This document shows, one piece after another, positions 31,866 to 42,695 of a stretch of DNA of 64,000 nucleotides; within the stretch, counting starts at the first letter, position 1; each line of letters begins with the position of its first letter. The notes below the pieces were generated by a model that worked only from the letters and a program-made list of their open reading frames with translations, was not told where the DNA came from and searched no databases. The translations under genes were made by a program, and so were the position numbers. This DNA is from Trichomonas vaginalis G3 (lineage: Eukaryota; Parabasalia; Trichomonadida; Trichomonadidae), in NCBI RefSeq assembly GCF_026262505.1, contig NC_067205.1, positions 17,236,001 through 17,300,000 of the forward strand, given 5' to 3'.

Positions 31866-33389
31866 TTATTCAAACAAATGAGTTTTGAGAAGATTGAAGT
31901 CTTCATCAGACCAGACTCTTAATGGATGCCCTTCTGTGTTAAAGACCCATTCACTAAGAGGAAGATATTTTCTATCACAGAATGTCAAGTAAAGATATTT
32001 CAGCGTTTCACTGAAGAAATATGAATCTTGATACCCTGTTTTTGTTGGATTTTCTGAGTCTACATCATCTATTGCACTATATCCATTAGAACATTTACAG
32101 TACTTATCAATGCTCAAAAAGATATTCCACGCCATTTCTCTGTACTTTTTATCTCCTGTCAATTTCCAAATGTAATAAATTGATTCAACTGTTTCGGGTC
32201 TCAAAAAATATGAACTAAATTCGACAGAAACTGATCCATTTCCAAGGAAAATGGGTAATTCTGGCATCAATCCAGTCTTAAATCTCCTATACATCTTATA
32301 ATAACCATCTGTTAAGTTCTTCGCCATCTCGAAATCTTCATCTCGATTTGGATTTTCTTCAATTGCTCCAATTCCAATTAATCCACCTAAAAATGTTGTT
32401 AAATGATGATCATCGCCATATAAAACATTCCAACATGATTTTCCAACAAAATAAATATCAGTTTCATTATGATAATAATACATATATCTTTTGATTTCTT
32501 TCATCATTAACAAATGCCTATCTAAGATTGTTTTCGATTTCCGATTAGTCAATAAATAACTTTTCAAGATATATTCATAATAAGAATCTGTATTTCTTCC
32601 GATATCACGACACCCATTTTCTTGGTATTGATATGAATCAAAAATAAATGATTCGTTTGGATACATTTTCCAAATATATCTCCAAAAATTCAATCCTCTT
32701 TGAACATAATAATCATTTCCTGTGATTTTCGCAATGGAAAGGCATTCTAATTGCAGAGTTCCTAGGAGAGCTAATTGTGTATCACCATAATTACGTGTTA
32801 CTTTGATGTAACCTTCTGAATCATTGAAGTCTGTTTGGTCTAAAAGAAATCCATTTTTATCAAGTAAACTATCAATCAAATTCATCACAATAATCGATTT
32901 GTTTTTGAACACTTCTTCATGTGTTAACTCATATGATGATATAAAAGATCCTAAATATCTTATTATTACTTCAAACGTCTTCCAAGAACCACGTAATGTG
33001 AAATTTTTCTCGACAAAATTTTTTGCATCTTCATATTCATTTGTCAAATTCATTAATATTAACGTAGAAAGACTATCTACTATAGTTAATCCGCTGTTAA
33101 GATAGCTAAAACATCTGAGTTCTGCTGTATTTATAAAATCATATCCCCAACAATTTTTCTTATAGATATTCCATGCATAAAGGAAAGCATCCTTAATTTT
33201 TTCACGTCTTTCATCATTATCACTATCAATTGGCCTGTTAAATTTATTATATAAATTTATATTATTGCTCCTTGCATTAAGTGTCATAAATAAGATGATT
33301 AAGGAAGTTGTTGCTACTAGTGTTAGTAGATATGGAACTAGTAGAAGTACTTTCCATCTTTTTTTCTTCATTCCATTTATTGCAAACAT
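31866..33389 (-). CDS. Class I alpha-1,2-mannosidase (GH47)
   Basis: A 507-residue type II membrane protein with a short basic N-terminus (MKKKRWK), a membrane helix at about 15-37, then an (alpha/alpha)7-barrel GH47 domain. Family landmarks are AWNIYKKNCWGYDF, SGLTIVDSLSTL, NTDSYYEYILKSY (about 264), HLTTFLGG, LMPELP, LRPETVES (about 396), QDSYFFSETLKYLYL and the closing FNTEGHPL (about 481). GH47 enzymes trim alpha-1,2-linked mannose from N-glycans in the ER or Golgi; trichomonads make short Man5-type glycans, so a processing or quality-control role is likely. The frame is intact, and it is the best-preserved enzyme gene of the host segment. Confidence 0.9.
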   Translation of the reverse strand: MFAINGMKKKRWKVLLLVPYLLTLVATTSLIILFMTLNARSNNINLYNKFNRPIDSDNDERREKIKDAFLYAWNIYKKNCWGYDFINTAELRCFSYLNSGLTIVDSLSTLILMNLTNEYEDAKNFVEKNFTLRGSWKTFEVIIRYLGSFISSYELTHEEVFKNKSIIVMNLIDSLLDKNGFLLDQTDFNDSEGYIKVTRNYGDTQLALLGTLQLECLSIAKITGNDYYVQRGLNFWRYIWKMYPNESFIFDSYQYQENGCRDIGRNTDSYYEYILKSYLLTNRKSKTILDRHLLMMKEIKRYMYYYHNETDIYFVGKSCWNVLYGDDHHLTTFLGGLIGIGAIEENPNRDEDFEMAKNLTDGYYKMYRRFKTGLMPELPIFLGNGSVSVEFSSYFLRPETVESIYYIWKLTGDKKYREMAWNIFLSIDKYCKCSNGYSAIDDVDSENPTKTGYQDSYFFSETLKYLYLTFCDRKYLPLSEWVFNTEGHPLRVWSDEDFNLLKTHLFE

Positions 33390-33557
33390 AAATGTGTCAC
33401 TTTTAACGATGTTCCGAAATAAACACTAAAAATATTGTATGTTTAGAATGAGTAATTTATTTTTTTAATCAGAAAATATTGAATTTTTTTGTTAAAAAGT
33501 GACAATTCTTTTCTAAATGGGATATTGAACAATGATCTTTTCCCTAGCTAAATTTCC

Positions 33558-34559
33558 ATGATTTCCTATAAATTAAGCAAAAAAGGAGTTGGCCAGACAA
33601 AAGTTAGAGTTTCTAGGAATCAATATGTATTTGAATATCCATGTGGAACATCAAGGAATGAATGCACTCTGTACACTGTTAATTTTTCTCCAGGTGCATA
33701 TAGGTTTGAAGCATGGGGCTCCATTGGCCAAAGCTGGGATAATATTGCAATACCGGGAAAAGGCAGTTATACATCCGGAATTTTACAACTACACAATTTT
33801 ACGACATTATATTTGTATATAGGATCAATCTCAATATTTAATAATATGAATATTTCACATAATAATGTTCATTTAGGAGGTGGTTCTTCCGATGTTCGTG
33901 TTTATGTGAATGAAAATTTTGATTGGTTTGACCCGGTATCATTACGATCACGAATAATGGTGGCGGGCGGTGGAGGGGGCGCAGAATGGAGAGGTACAAT
34001 AGCTGGGAATGGAGGAGGCCTTGAAGGAGGGACTGGTGTTTCTGGTTGCTATAACAATTTCACTGTTTGCCCTGAAGTTTTTGCGACTGGAGGATCACAA
34101 AAATCTGGAGGTTTTATTACATCAGATTTTTGGAAACATGCCAATGGTTTATTCGGAATGGCGGCCTATGTGAAAAATTCAATTGATCTTGACGGACTTG
34201 GAGGTAATGGTTATTGGAGTGGTGCATCTTTTGATTATTCAGGCGGCGGTGGTGGTGGAAGCTCTTTCATCTCAGGTTATGACGGCTGTATTGCACTTGA
34301 AGACGAAAATTCTGAAGTTCCCAGCACAAAAAATAGTTCCATTCACTATTCCGGTTATTATTTTGAAACTGCTACAATGCAAAAGGGAAACACATCAATG
34401 CCTTTATATTATAGTAGATATGCTTATGGAATCGGCAATAATTATTCGGGATGTATAAGAATTACTATACTTCCTGATTATAACCTATCCTGTGAATGCA
34501 ATTTTTTGAATATGGTATCATTCATGATCCATATGTCTCTATTAGTTTTTAATAATTAA
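33558..34559 (+). CDS. Glycine-rich (PF12810-type) surface-protein homologue
   Basis: A 333-residue frame with ATG at 33558. It has the glycine-rich domain layout: entry YVFEYPCGTSRNECTLYTV, AWGSIGQ (the EVWGAQGG position), LYLYIGSI, GGGSSDVR, RSRIMVAGGGGG, GGNGYWSG and YSGGGGGGSSFI, closing with GCIRITIL and a hydrophobic C-terminus (MVSFMIHMSLLVF). The same domain occurs in ALK-type receptors and many trichomonad surface proteins. It is more diverged than the three copies at 37613, 43536 and 44731. No signal peptide is visible and a stop lies directly before the ATG, so the start may be incomplete. Confidence 0.7.
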   Translation: MISYKLSKKGVGQTKVRVSRNQYVFEYPCGTSRNECTLYTVNFSPGAYRFEAWGSIGQSWDNIAIPGKGSYTSGILQLHNFTTLYLYIGSISIFNNMNISHNNVHLGGGSSDVRVYVNENFDWFDPVSLRSRIMVAGGGGGAEWRGTIAGNGGGLEGGTGVSGCYNNFTVCPEVFATGGSQKSGGFITSDFWKHANGLFGMAAYVKNSIDLDGLGGNGYWSGASFDYSGGGGGGSSFISGYDGCIALEDENSEVPSTKNSSIHYSGYYFETATMQKGNTSMPLYYSRYAYGIGNNYSGCIRITILPDYNLSCECNFLNMVSFMIHMSLLVFNN

Positions 34560-35187
34560 TAAAAATTAAATTCAAATTAAAATTATTAACTAAGCTGGCT
34601 TTGATTATTAATTATTTTCCCTAATATATAATGTGATAATCAACTCTATATTTAGTTAGCGAATTATAATTTTAAAATTAATATTCAGTTAGCATAAGGT
34701 TTTGATACTAAGGCATCAGGTGTTTACATCCTATATGCATTACAATCAAAGAAAAGCATTTTCCTAATTTGAACTCCAATTTGAATTCAAATAATCGAAA
34801 ATTCTTCAGAATTAGTGCACTCTTTTTTCTAAACCTTTCAGGTCAATTTTTGTATTCAGCATTTTATGTACTTTTATGCAGCGTGTTTTATATCAATTTT
34901 ACACCTAATTACGATTTGCCTTAATTCTTTACAATCGGATTCCGGAAATGTCAATTTAACAATAGCAACATTGATATTTCCGGCATGCTTTTATTTTGAG
35001 AACAATAGTCCATTGAAAGGATTAACGATACACATTTCAAATTTTCTATTATGTCAGAAAGAATATAATTAGACTAGAAAACCAGATATTCAACATATAA
35101 TCATTCTAAATACACATGGAATTTTCTGACCTTATTTAATTCAAATTTTGAATGCTAAATTTATAAAATATTGTCCTAAATTCTCTA
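34560..35187. other. AT-rich intergenic stretch
   Basis: No supported gene; a 68-codon frame at 34866-35072 is hydrophobic but has no recognisable features. Nothing else seen. Confidence 0.4.
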
Positions 35188-36048
35188 ATGTCGCTGACAG
35201 AGTGTAATTATACTGATAATAAAAGTAATTCATATACAATAGATATGAACTATACAGAATGCGAAATACCAAATAATTTTCGAAATGCAATTGCATCTAT
35301 CTATATAAAAAATTCTCTAACTATACCTGATAATTTTTGTAAAAGTATTGGAAGTTTAGTTTCTCTCGAAATTGAAAATGGTCCAAATTCAATTGGTAAC
35401 TATGCATTTTATGGAACAAGTCTTGAAAATGTACTATTACCAAATTCTGTCAGATCAATTGGAGATTGTTCATTTGCTGACATAGGATCTCTTCAATATA
35501 TCAATTTATCTTGTAATTTTGAATCAATTGGTCAATATGCATTGAAAGGTGCAGGTTCTTTAACTCAAGTAGTCATTCCATCAAGTGTAGTTAATATCGG
35601 AATGAATTTTCTTAAAAGCACAAAAGCAATTCCGTTTTTCTATTACCAAGCAAAATGCAAACTTACTGAAAACGCTTCATTAAATTTAGAATATAATTCA
35701 AATGTTATAATAAATTCGAATTTTTTATCATCAAATGCCTTTAAAGGTATAGATTCTAATAGATTTAATTTATATTATACAGGATCAACAGATATTAGTG
35801 ACGCAGAAACTTGCAAAGATATATATGTGCATGCTCGTAATATTTATGTCACAAGCAATTATAAAAACAGTACATTTTGCAATAAATCAGTAATTATAAC
35901 AATTTTTGATGATTTATTATCATATGATATATGTTATAAAAATCAAATAAACTCATCTACCGAAGTTATTGAAAATGTCAAACGAAAAACTCATCCAATT
36001 TCGAATTTGTACTCGCTATTAGGTAAATTTGTAGTAAAGAGAAGGTGA
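35188..36048 (+). CDS. BspA-like LRR protein, 286 residues
   Basis: ATG at 35188. After a Cys/Asn/Thr-rich N-terminus (TECNYTDNKSN), four to five TpLRR repeats follow (SIGNYAFYGTSLENVLLPNS; SIGDCSFADIGSLQYINL; VVIPSSVVNIG), then an alpha/beta tail ending in basic VVKRR. It lacks a signal peptide and membrane anchor, unlike longer BspA-like proteins. Its tandem paralogue is 36464-37326. Confidence 0.75.
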   Translation: MSLTECNYTDNKSNSYTIDMNYTECEIPNNFRNAIASIYIKNSLTIPDNFCKSIGSLVSLEIENGPNSIGNYAFYGTSLENVLLPNSVRSIGDCSFADIGSLQYINLSCNFESIGQYALKGAGSLTQVVIPSSVVNIGMNFLKSTKAIPFFYYQAKCKLTENASLNLEYNSNVIINSNFLSSNAFKGIDSNRFNLYYTGSTDISDAETCKDIYVHARNIYVTSNYKNSTFCNKSVIITIFDDLLSYDICYKNQINSSTEVIENVKRKTHPISNLYSLLGKFVVKRR

Positions 36049-36463
36049 TTTTTATCATATTTTATTGGTAATTACCAACGAAAATTTTTCTGAGAGAATA
36101 AAAACTTATTACATTAACTAACTATTTTTTAACTAAATATTAATTTTAATGGCATTGTAAAATGATATGTTAGGATCGTAAAAAAATTCAGAGCATATCT
36201 CAGAAACATGTTTGACTTTTCATATAACTGTCAAAAAAAATATAACCCTCTTTAACAAAATCATAAAGATTTTCCATAATTATCTCGATTTCAATCATAA
36301 CATAAAAAATTGAGCATTGAAAAATATTGACATGACTGAATTAAGATTCTTTTCAAATCGCACTACATGATATAGCTCAATCTTAATATTTGAAGAGTAA
36401 CGTTGAAAAAAAATTATATTTCGTGCATATTTCGTGAAATTGACCTCCCTAATTTGCATATTA
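36049..36463. other. Intergenic region between BspA-like paralogues
   Basis: AT-rich, with no ORF or repeat recognised. Confidence 0.4.
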
Positions 36464-37326
36464 ATGCTTCAATATTGCGATTATACCAAAAACAGCAACG
36501 GAAATTGTACAGTAGATATGAATAATATATTTGTTCAATTTCAGATGGCTATAGAGGCGAAATTGTAAATTTAATAATCAAAAATTCACTCCAAATTCCT
36601 GACAATTTTTGCAAAGGCATTGGTGGATTGAAGAATTTCGAAATTCAGTATGGTCCGATATCAATCGGTAATAATGCATTTTATCAAACAACGCTTTCTA
36701 ATGTACTGCTACCAAATTCTGTCATATCAATTGGAGATTATTCATTTGCAAATATAGGAACTCTTCATTATATTAATTTATCTTCCAATCTTAAAATAAT
36801 AGGTAATCACGCTATTGAAGGTGCAGGCAATATAGAGCAATTAGTTATTCCATCAAGTGTTACTGAAATAGGAGAAGGTTCTTTTAATACTCAAAAACCA
36901 ATTCCGATTTTCGTATATCTCTCTGATTGTCCATTAACAGATAAGGCTTCATTAAGTTTGGATTATAATTCAAAGGTTGTAGTAAAATCAACCTTTAATT
37001 CAAACGACGCATTTAAGCACCTGAACAAAGATCTTTTTGAAATGGTTTTTTTAGGATCAACAGAAATCACTAATTCGGAAACATGCAATGAAATTAATTC
37101 TCATGCACGTATTATATATGTCACAAATGATTATAATCAAACTCAATTTTGTGATAATACGTTCACACAGAAAAGCATTAGTAATTTGTTACCACAAGAT
37201 ATCATAAATCAATATTTGATTAATTTATCGACCCAAGTTATTGCAAATGTTTCCAGAATTACTCTACCTTTTCCAAATATATATTCATTTTTCGGGAAAC
37301 ACAGAAGCATAGCACATAGGAGATGA
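36464..37326 (+). pseudogene. BspA-like paralogue with disrupted N-terminal part
   Basis: Tandem copy of 35188-36048. ATG at 36464 gives MLQYCDYTKNSNGNCTVDMN, corresponding to the paralogue's N-terminus. That frame closes after about 35 codons, while the homologous LRR sequence continues in another frame from about 36545 to 37326 (NSLQIPDNFCKGIGG; SIGDYSFANIGTLHYINL), indicating a frameshift near 36545. The C-terminal half aligns to the end (basic SIAHRR). Probably a recent pseudogene. Confidence 0.65.
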
Positions 37327-37612
37327 TTTGTTATTATTGAATTTGTTTATTGGCAATAATCACAGAAATTAATGATGAAATATCTCATGTGAGAAAGAAA
37401 CAGAATTAAAAGTATAAAAATCATTTATTTTATACAGATATTAGTAATATTCTATTATTGTTTGTTACAAATTGTAGTGGTTGTTTTTAATTCGTGAAAT
37501 AAACGTTTAAATTTTTTAAAAATTTTTGCATATAAATACTTATTTACAAAGTGTGGGTTTAATTTGTCAGTTCGGGCTTATTTTCTGACAGCACAATTTG
37601 TATTTTTTTTGA
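37327..37612. other. Intergenic region
   Basis: AT-rich; nothing recognised apart from the run-in homologous to the 5' flanks of the other glycine-rich genes from about 37595 on. Confidence 0.4.
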
Positions 37613-38506
37613 AAAAGCATTCAAACTGAAAGTTACTTTGGCATTTTCAATGGCTCACACTCTTCATCTCTAAGGATTACACCAGATAAAAGTCGAGATT
37701 CATTATATTTTGAATATCCATGTGATTCTCCATATATTTGTTCACCTTATAAAATTGAGCTGAAAAGAGGTGAGTATTTTCTAGAAGTATGGGGTGCACA
37801 AGGAGGAACTTCAACAGCAGAATCATTCTGTACAGCCAAAGGTGGCTTTGGTGGCTATTCCTCTGGTGTATTCAATTCATTTAATGAAAAATTAATTTAT
37901 CTTCATCTGGGAGCTACTTTACAAAAATCAGAATCTGTTTTTAAACCTTTGTATAATGGTGGTGGTAAGAGAGCTGATATCGGTGATGGCACGGGAGGTG
38001 GTGCGACTGATTTTCGAACAAGTCCTGGAAATTGGAATGAAAATTTTGAATCAAGAATCATTATCGCTGGCGGTGGTGGAGGTAATTACTGTCATTCTGG
38101 CAATAATCCTTCAGGAGGGAATGGCGGGGGACTCAAAGGAACAACGGACTCTACAAAAACCACTTGTTACGGCACTCAAAACGGAACTGAAGGAGTTTCA
38201 AATAAATGTGGAAGTTTAGGTCAAGGCTATGGCGGATATTATGGATCAGGAGGTGGAGGAAAGTATGGAGGAGGTGCAGGTAATCAGTATGGCGGCGGAG
38301 GTGGTGGGTCTGGGTCTATTGATAAAGTTTATTCACTCGAGAATTATGAAGCTGTCACTCGAGAGTCAAATCATACAGGTCCAGGTGCAGCACGTATCAC
38401 ATACATTTCTTCAAGGGTTTATAAAAGTATATTCCGTTGTCGTTGTACGCTTTCTTATTTAAGTTCTATATATATCTTTATATTATGCGACTCTAAAAAT
38501 GAATAA
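37613..38506 (+). CDS. Glycine-rich (PF12810-type) protein lacking an ATG
   Basis: The frame opens directly after a TGA with KSIQTESYFGIF and runs 297 codons. It carries YFEYPCDSPYICSPYKIEL, YFLEVWGAQGG, FGGYSSGV, IYLHLGA, GGGATDFRTS, SRIIIAGGGGG, GGYYGSGGGG and GPGAARITYI, and a Cys-rich hydrophobic C-terminus. There is no in-frame ATG before the conserved domain. The same is true of the copies at 43536 and 44731, which share the KSIQT boundary. Either translation needs an unseen 5' exon or the copies are silent. Confidence 0.6.
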   Translation, partial: KSIQTESYFGIFNGSHSSSLRITPDKSRDSLYFEYPCDSPYICSPYKIELKRGEYFLEVWGAQGGTSTAESFCTAKGGFGGYSSGVFNSFNEKLIYLHLGATLQKSESVFKPLYNGGGKRADIGDGTGGGATDFRTSPGNWNENFESRIIIAGGGGGNYCHSGNNPSGGNGGGLKGTTDSTKTTCYGTQNGTEGVSNKCGSLGQGYGGYYGSGGGGKYGGGAGNQYGGGGGGSGSIDKVYSLENYEAVTRESNHTGPGAARITYISSRVYKSIFRCRCTLSYLSSIYIFILCDSKNE

Positions 38507-39096
38507 AAATTTACATTTATTGCAAATTTTGAAGTCCATTCATATTTTGATTCTGAATGTTATGCACAATTATTACAACTCTAGCTTAACATTGAGTATT
38601 GAGTGGTAATTGATGATTATCCAACGACTAGATCATGTGTTCAGAGGGGTTTCAACTCACTCTCCAGATGTATAATATTATTAAATTAGATTTCACGCCT
38701 AAATTCTTCGGAAGAAGAATTGAATTTTGAATTTTTGATGAACGTAATTCAAACTATTTCGAAATTATATATTTTAAACTCACATATATGCTTTGTTGTT
38801 CCGCGTAGTTAACAACTTAAAATGATTGAGCTTTTTTTGACATGCAAAAAAGTGGCATTTTGGATAATTTTATCCGACCAAAAATAAATAATAATGAGAT
38901 TATTATTAAATTCTTAATTATAGAATCTGGTTATCAAAAGAAATTTGAGTACTTGAATCTGAAATTACAGTTGGATCTTATCAAAATAATACTAGAAATC
39001 ATGTTTGGGAATGATTTGTATTTAGTTCTCTAAAATAATTTCTGATCGAAAACCGTTTCTGACAAAATTGACTGCAAAGATTAATTTCTCAATACA
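38507..39096. other. Intergenic region, nothing recognised
   Basis: AT-rich. A 63-codon Ile/Lys-rich frame at 38842-39033 has no recognisable features and is probably chance. Confidence 0.4.
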
Positions 39097-41487
39097 ATGT
39101 TTTTACTTTTAACCGGCTTTTCTCTCTCCGTAGAGAAGCAGCTCCTCAACCACACATTTGAAGTCAGAGGAGACTACTCCTATGAGACATATTCCTATGA
39201 AGAAAACTTCGAAGCTACAAACTCTTATGATTTTGACTTTGATTTAGACGTTAACGAAGGTGAATATGAATACAGAACATACTACAGACCAAGTTACGAA
39301 AGCAACAATTTCATTTATGAATATGATGAGAATTATTATTATCCAGAATACGAAAGCAACTACATCGAATACGTCGATGACCCAGAATCTAACGATATCG
39401 AGTACTTCGATGATGAATACGAATCCAACGACTACGAATATGCTTTTGAAACAAATTTCAAGGCACCAAAAGTAGTTAGAAGAGCTGCTTCCGCTGTCAG
39501 AAGAGCTGCTGCTCCAGTTCGTCGTGCTGTCCCAGTCCGCAGACCAGCTCCAGTTAGAAAACCAGCTCCAGTCCGTAGACCAGCTCCAGTTCGCCGTGCT
39601 GCTCCAGTTAGAAAGCCAGCCCCAGTCCGCAAGCCAGTCCAGGCTATTAAGAAGGCTGTTGCCAAGGCTCCAATTCGCAGACCAGTACAAGCTGTCAAGA
39701 AGGCCGTTGCTAAGGCTCCAGTCAAAGCAATTAAGAGGACAGTCTCACATCCAGTAAGAGCCGTCAAGAAGGCCGTTGTTCATAAGACAACTCCAATTCG
39801 TCATCCAATTCAAACAGCAAAGAAGGTTGTTGCACGTGCTCCAACACCAATCCGCCATCCAGTACAAACAACCAAGAAGGCCGCTACAACAGCTATTCGT
39901 TCTGCCCAGAAAACAGTCAAATCCGCTCAAAAGGCTACTTCCCATGCTGTCCGCACAGCACAGAAGGCCACAGCCCAGAAGGTCCACTCCGTACAGAAGG
40001 CTGCTGCTCGTACAGCTCAAACAGCCAAAAAGGCCGCTGTCAAATCCATCAAATCTGCCCAAAAGTCAACATCTCATGCCATCCATTCCGCCCAGAAAGC
40101 CACAGGCAAGGCCGTTCATGCCACAAAGAGAACAGCCGCTCATGCCGGAAAAGTTGCCCATCATTACATCAGATCACGCTATGTTCCACACGACAAAGTC
40201 ACTGTCAAGAGGAAATTCGTTGACATTCCAGGCGGCAAGGAATTAGTTACAGAGAAAACCATCAAATCCCCAGGTGGCAAGATCACAAAGCAGAGGTCAT
40301 TGACAGATTTCACACTCCACGGTGTCAAGCGCACAACAACAAAGACAATCAAGGACAAGACATCTACAAAGACGTCAGTCACCAAATCAGGCTTGTCCAC
40401 AGATTTAATTGGTGTTGAACGCAAGGCCACAAAGGTCACACGCCAAAAGGATGGAACAACAAGAACAACAAAGACAGAACAAGATTTCTCAACAACAAAA
40501 GGTGCCGTTTTAGATGGTCAAACCACTTTCAGAACAAAGAAGGGCCAGACACATACAGTCCGTGGTGGATTGTCATTGACAGACAAAGGACTCAAGGGTG
40601 ACACATCATACGAATACTCCAAGAAGAAGGGAGATTCCCACAAGATCGGATTAGATGCAAAAGTTGATACAGAAGGTATCACAGGAAAAGCTGATTACAC
40701 AAGAAAGACAAAGAAACAAACAACAACAGTCGGTATCCACGGAGGCGCTACATTAGAGAAAGGAATCCACGTAGGCGGTCATGGAAAGCACAGACAAATG
40801 ACTAAGCATGGATATGTAGAACACTCAGCAAGTATGACTTTAGGTGATCATTACGTAGATGCTGATTATGGAAAAGTGACAAAGAAAGGTAACAAGAAAG
40901 ACACATTCAAAATTGGTGGTGCCGTTGGCGCAACAACAGTTAAAGGCCATGTTGAAAAAATGAAGGAAGACAAGAAGGGAAAGCACGGATTCAAAGTTTC
41001 CGGCGGTGTTTCCAAGGAAGGTGTTGATGGAGAACTTTCTCTTAAGGATGGAAAGAAAGATTTCACAGTAAAGGGTGCTGCTGGAAAGAAGGGAGTTTCA
41101 GGTGAATTCACAGCTAAGGATGATAAGAAGGGTATCTCTGTACAAGCTGAAGCTTCAAAGAAAAAAGTTGGTGGAAAAGTGACAGGAACATATGGAGATC
41201 ACGAAGTTACTGTTGGAGGAAGTGTTGGAAAGAAGGTTAAGGGTGAAATTTCTTACAAGCACGGAATGGTTAAGGTAGGAAAGAAGTCTCCAGGAGATCA
41301 CGCTGCTCCAAAGACAGCACCAAAGCATGCTGCTCCAAAGACAGCTGTAAAACCATCTGCTCCAAAGCATGCTGCTCCAAAGACAAAGCCAAAGCATGCT
41401 GCTCCATGGCCAATCAAGCCAAAGGCTCCAGCTTATCAGCCAAAGCATGCTGCTACAACTCGTAGAGTTGCATCAAAGGCAAGATAA
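39097..41487 (+). CDS. Secreted polyampholyte protein with H1-like basic repeats, 796 residues
   Basis: Signal peptide MFLLLTGFSLS. Residues 15-125 are extremely acidic and Tyr-rich (SNDIEYFDDEYESNDYEY). Residues 127-370 are histone-H1-like A/K/R/P/V repeats (RRPAPVRKPAPV; VKKAVAKAP; SAQKATSHAV). Residues 375-720 are Gly/Lys/Thr beta-type repeats (GGVSKEGVDGELSLKDGKKD). The tail has repeated KHAAPKT units. Codons are strongly biased to GCT/CCA/AAG/ATC and GC is much higher than in the neighbours, typical of highly expressed trichomonad genes. A TAAA at the stop fits the species polyadenylation signal. No known family. Confidence 0.85.
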   Translation: MFLLLTGFSLSVEKQLLNHTFEVRGDYSYETYSYEENFEATNSYDFDFDLDVNEGEYEYRTYYRPSYESNNFIYEYDENYYYPEYESNYIEYVDDPESNDIEYFDDEYESNDYEYAFETNFKAPKVVRRAASAVRRAAAPVRRAVPVRRPAPVRKPAPVRRPAPVRRAAPVRKPAPVRKPVQAIKKAVAKAPIRRPVQAVKKAVAKAPVKAIKRTVSHPVRAVKKAVVHKTTPIRHPIQTAKKVVARAPTPIRHPVQTTKKAATTAIRSAQKTVKSAQKATSHAVRTAQKATAQKVHSVQKAAARTAQTAKKAAVKSIKSAQKSTSHAIHSAQKATGKAVHATKRTAAHAGKVAHHYIRSRYVPHDKVTVKRKFVDIPGGKELVTEKTIKSPGGKITKQRSLTDFTLHGVKRTTTKTIKDKTSTKTSVTKSGLSTDLIGVERKATKVTRQKDGTTRTTKTEQDFSTTKGAVLDGQTTFRTKKGQTHTVRGGLSLTDKGLKGDTSYEYSKKKGDSHKIGLDAKVDTEGITGKADYTRKTKKQTTTVGIHGGATLEKGIHVGGHGKHRQMTKHGYVEHSASMTLGDHYVDADYGKVTKKGNKKDTFKIGGAVGATTVKGHVEKMKEDKKGKHGFKVSGGVSKEGVDGELSLKDGKKDFTVKGAAGKKGVSGEFTAKDDKKGISVQAEASKKKVGGKVTGTYGDHEVTVGGSVGKKVKGEISYKHGMVKVGKKSPGDHAAPKTAPKHAAPKTAVKPSAPKHAAPKTKPKHAAPWPIKPKAPAYQPKHAATTRRVASKAR

Positions 41488-41899
41488 ACAAACAAAACAT
41501 CAACAATTTTTTTGTGGCGTTTTTACATAGGAAGTTTTTTTAATAAAAAAATTTTTTATTGATTTTTTTTAGTGAAATAAAAACAATATATGAATATACC
41601 AAATACAAATTTGGTTTGTTTAGATACATTTGTTGATATTAATGAGGAGAATTCGTAGACACAACAACATCATTAGAATAAGTCTGAAAAGAATTACAGA
41701 AAGGCTCCTACGTTGAATATTGATCCCAAAAATGTCACCTTTGGACAGCAGGTTGCTACTCATTGCATTTGGTTATTAAATTTTTCCTATTCGCAACATT
41801 CAAGAAAGCTAAAAAAAACATTAGCTGTATATGTATAATAATATTGTTGTAAATTTTGATAAGGTTTTCAAATTTGAATGGAATCTTTTTTATAAATAA
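41488..41899. other. Intergenic region, nothing recognised
   Basis: AT-rich 3' flank of the secreted protein gene. No repeats or genes recognised. Confidence 0.4.
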
Positions 41900-42586
41900 A
41901 AAAGCTTTAGTAACATTAATCCTTGTGATCTTGTTTATACGTTTGACAAAGATCACTATATTCTAGGTAATGGTAATTTGTTAGATAAGTTAAATGGATT
42001 TTACGGTAGATTTTCATGCAGCATCGAGAAATTAATTATCCCGGAGAGTTTCAATGGATATCCTATTACTGAAATTGGGCCAGCTGCACTACAAGATCCG
42101 CCAAATCTAACCTCCCTTATTATATTAGCCCCAATTACTAAAATTCATGAAAATGGAATTCGTAACCTAATATTGAAAACGTTAGTACTTCCACCAACCC
42201 TCACAACAATTGGAGATTCCGCCGTGTATCATTTTCCAAACCTCGAAAAGATAATTTTTCCTTTTGGTACAAATCTAACTTACATAGGGAGTTGGTTCCT
42301 TGGTGCTATATTTTCAACGGCTGTTTCGATATACTTTTGTGGAAATTTATTTGTTACCACTGCTAATGATCCATTTTTTATAACAAACGCAACAATTACG
42401 GTTTATGTTCCAGTGAATGGTCCTTCTTCATTCTTTGGGAGAAACACGAAAACAATGAATAGCTCTAATATAGGTTTTTGTTATCTTTCTTACTATAATC
42501 AACAGAAATGTCGAACTTTAAATCATAATTATGTATGCAACTTTTACTCTATAATGAAATACTTATATTCCATCTTATTATCATAA
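41900..42586 (+). CDS. Short BspA-like protein (type 2), no ATG
   Basis: The frame opens after a TAA with KSFSNINPCDLVYTFDKDHY and encodes about 228 residues. These are a short entry domain (YGRFSCSIEKLIIPESFNGY), three LRR-like repeats (PITEIGPAALQDPPNLTSLI; ILAPITKIHENGIRN), a compact domain (VYVPVNGPSSFFGRNTKTM) and a Cys-containing hydrophobic C-terminus (FYSIMKYLYSILLS). No ATG precedes the conserved part. Two further copies are at 42696 and 46032, so this is a local family. Confidence 0.6.
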   Translation, partial: KSFSNINPCDLVYTFDKDHYILGNGNLLDKLNGFYGRFSCSIEKLIIPESFNGYPITEIGPAALQDPPNLTSLIILAPITKIHENGIRNLILKTLVLPPTLTTIGDSAVYHFPNLEKIIFPFGTNLTYIGSWFLGAIFSTAVSIYFCGNLFVTTANDPFFITNATITVYVPVNGPSSFFGRNTKTMNSSNIGFCYLSYYNQQKCRTLNHNYVCNFYSIMKYLYSILLS

Positions 42587-42695
42587 AAAAATATAATTTA
42601 TCACTTAAATCTTGTTTAGAATTTATTTCTAGATGAGTTTTCTCGGATTTTGCTATATTTTTCCAGAATAGCCACTTAAATATAATGTTCTGATC

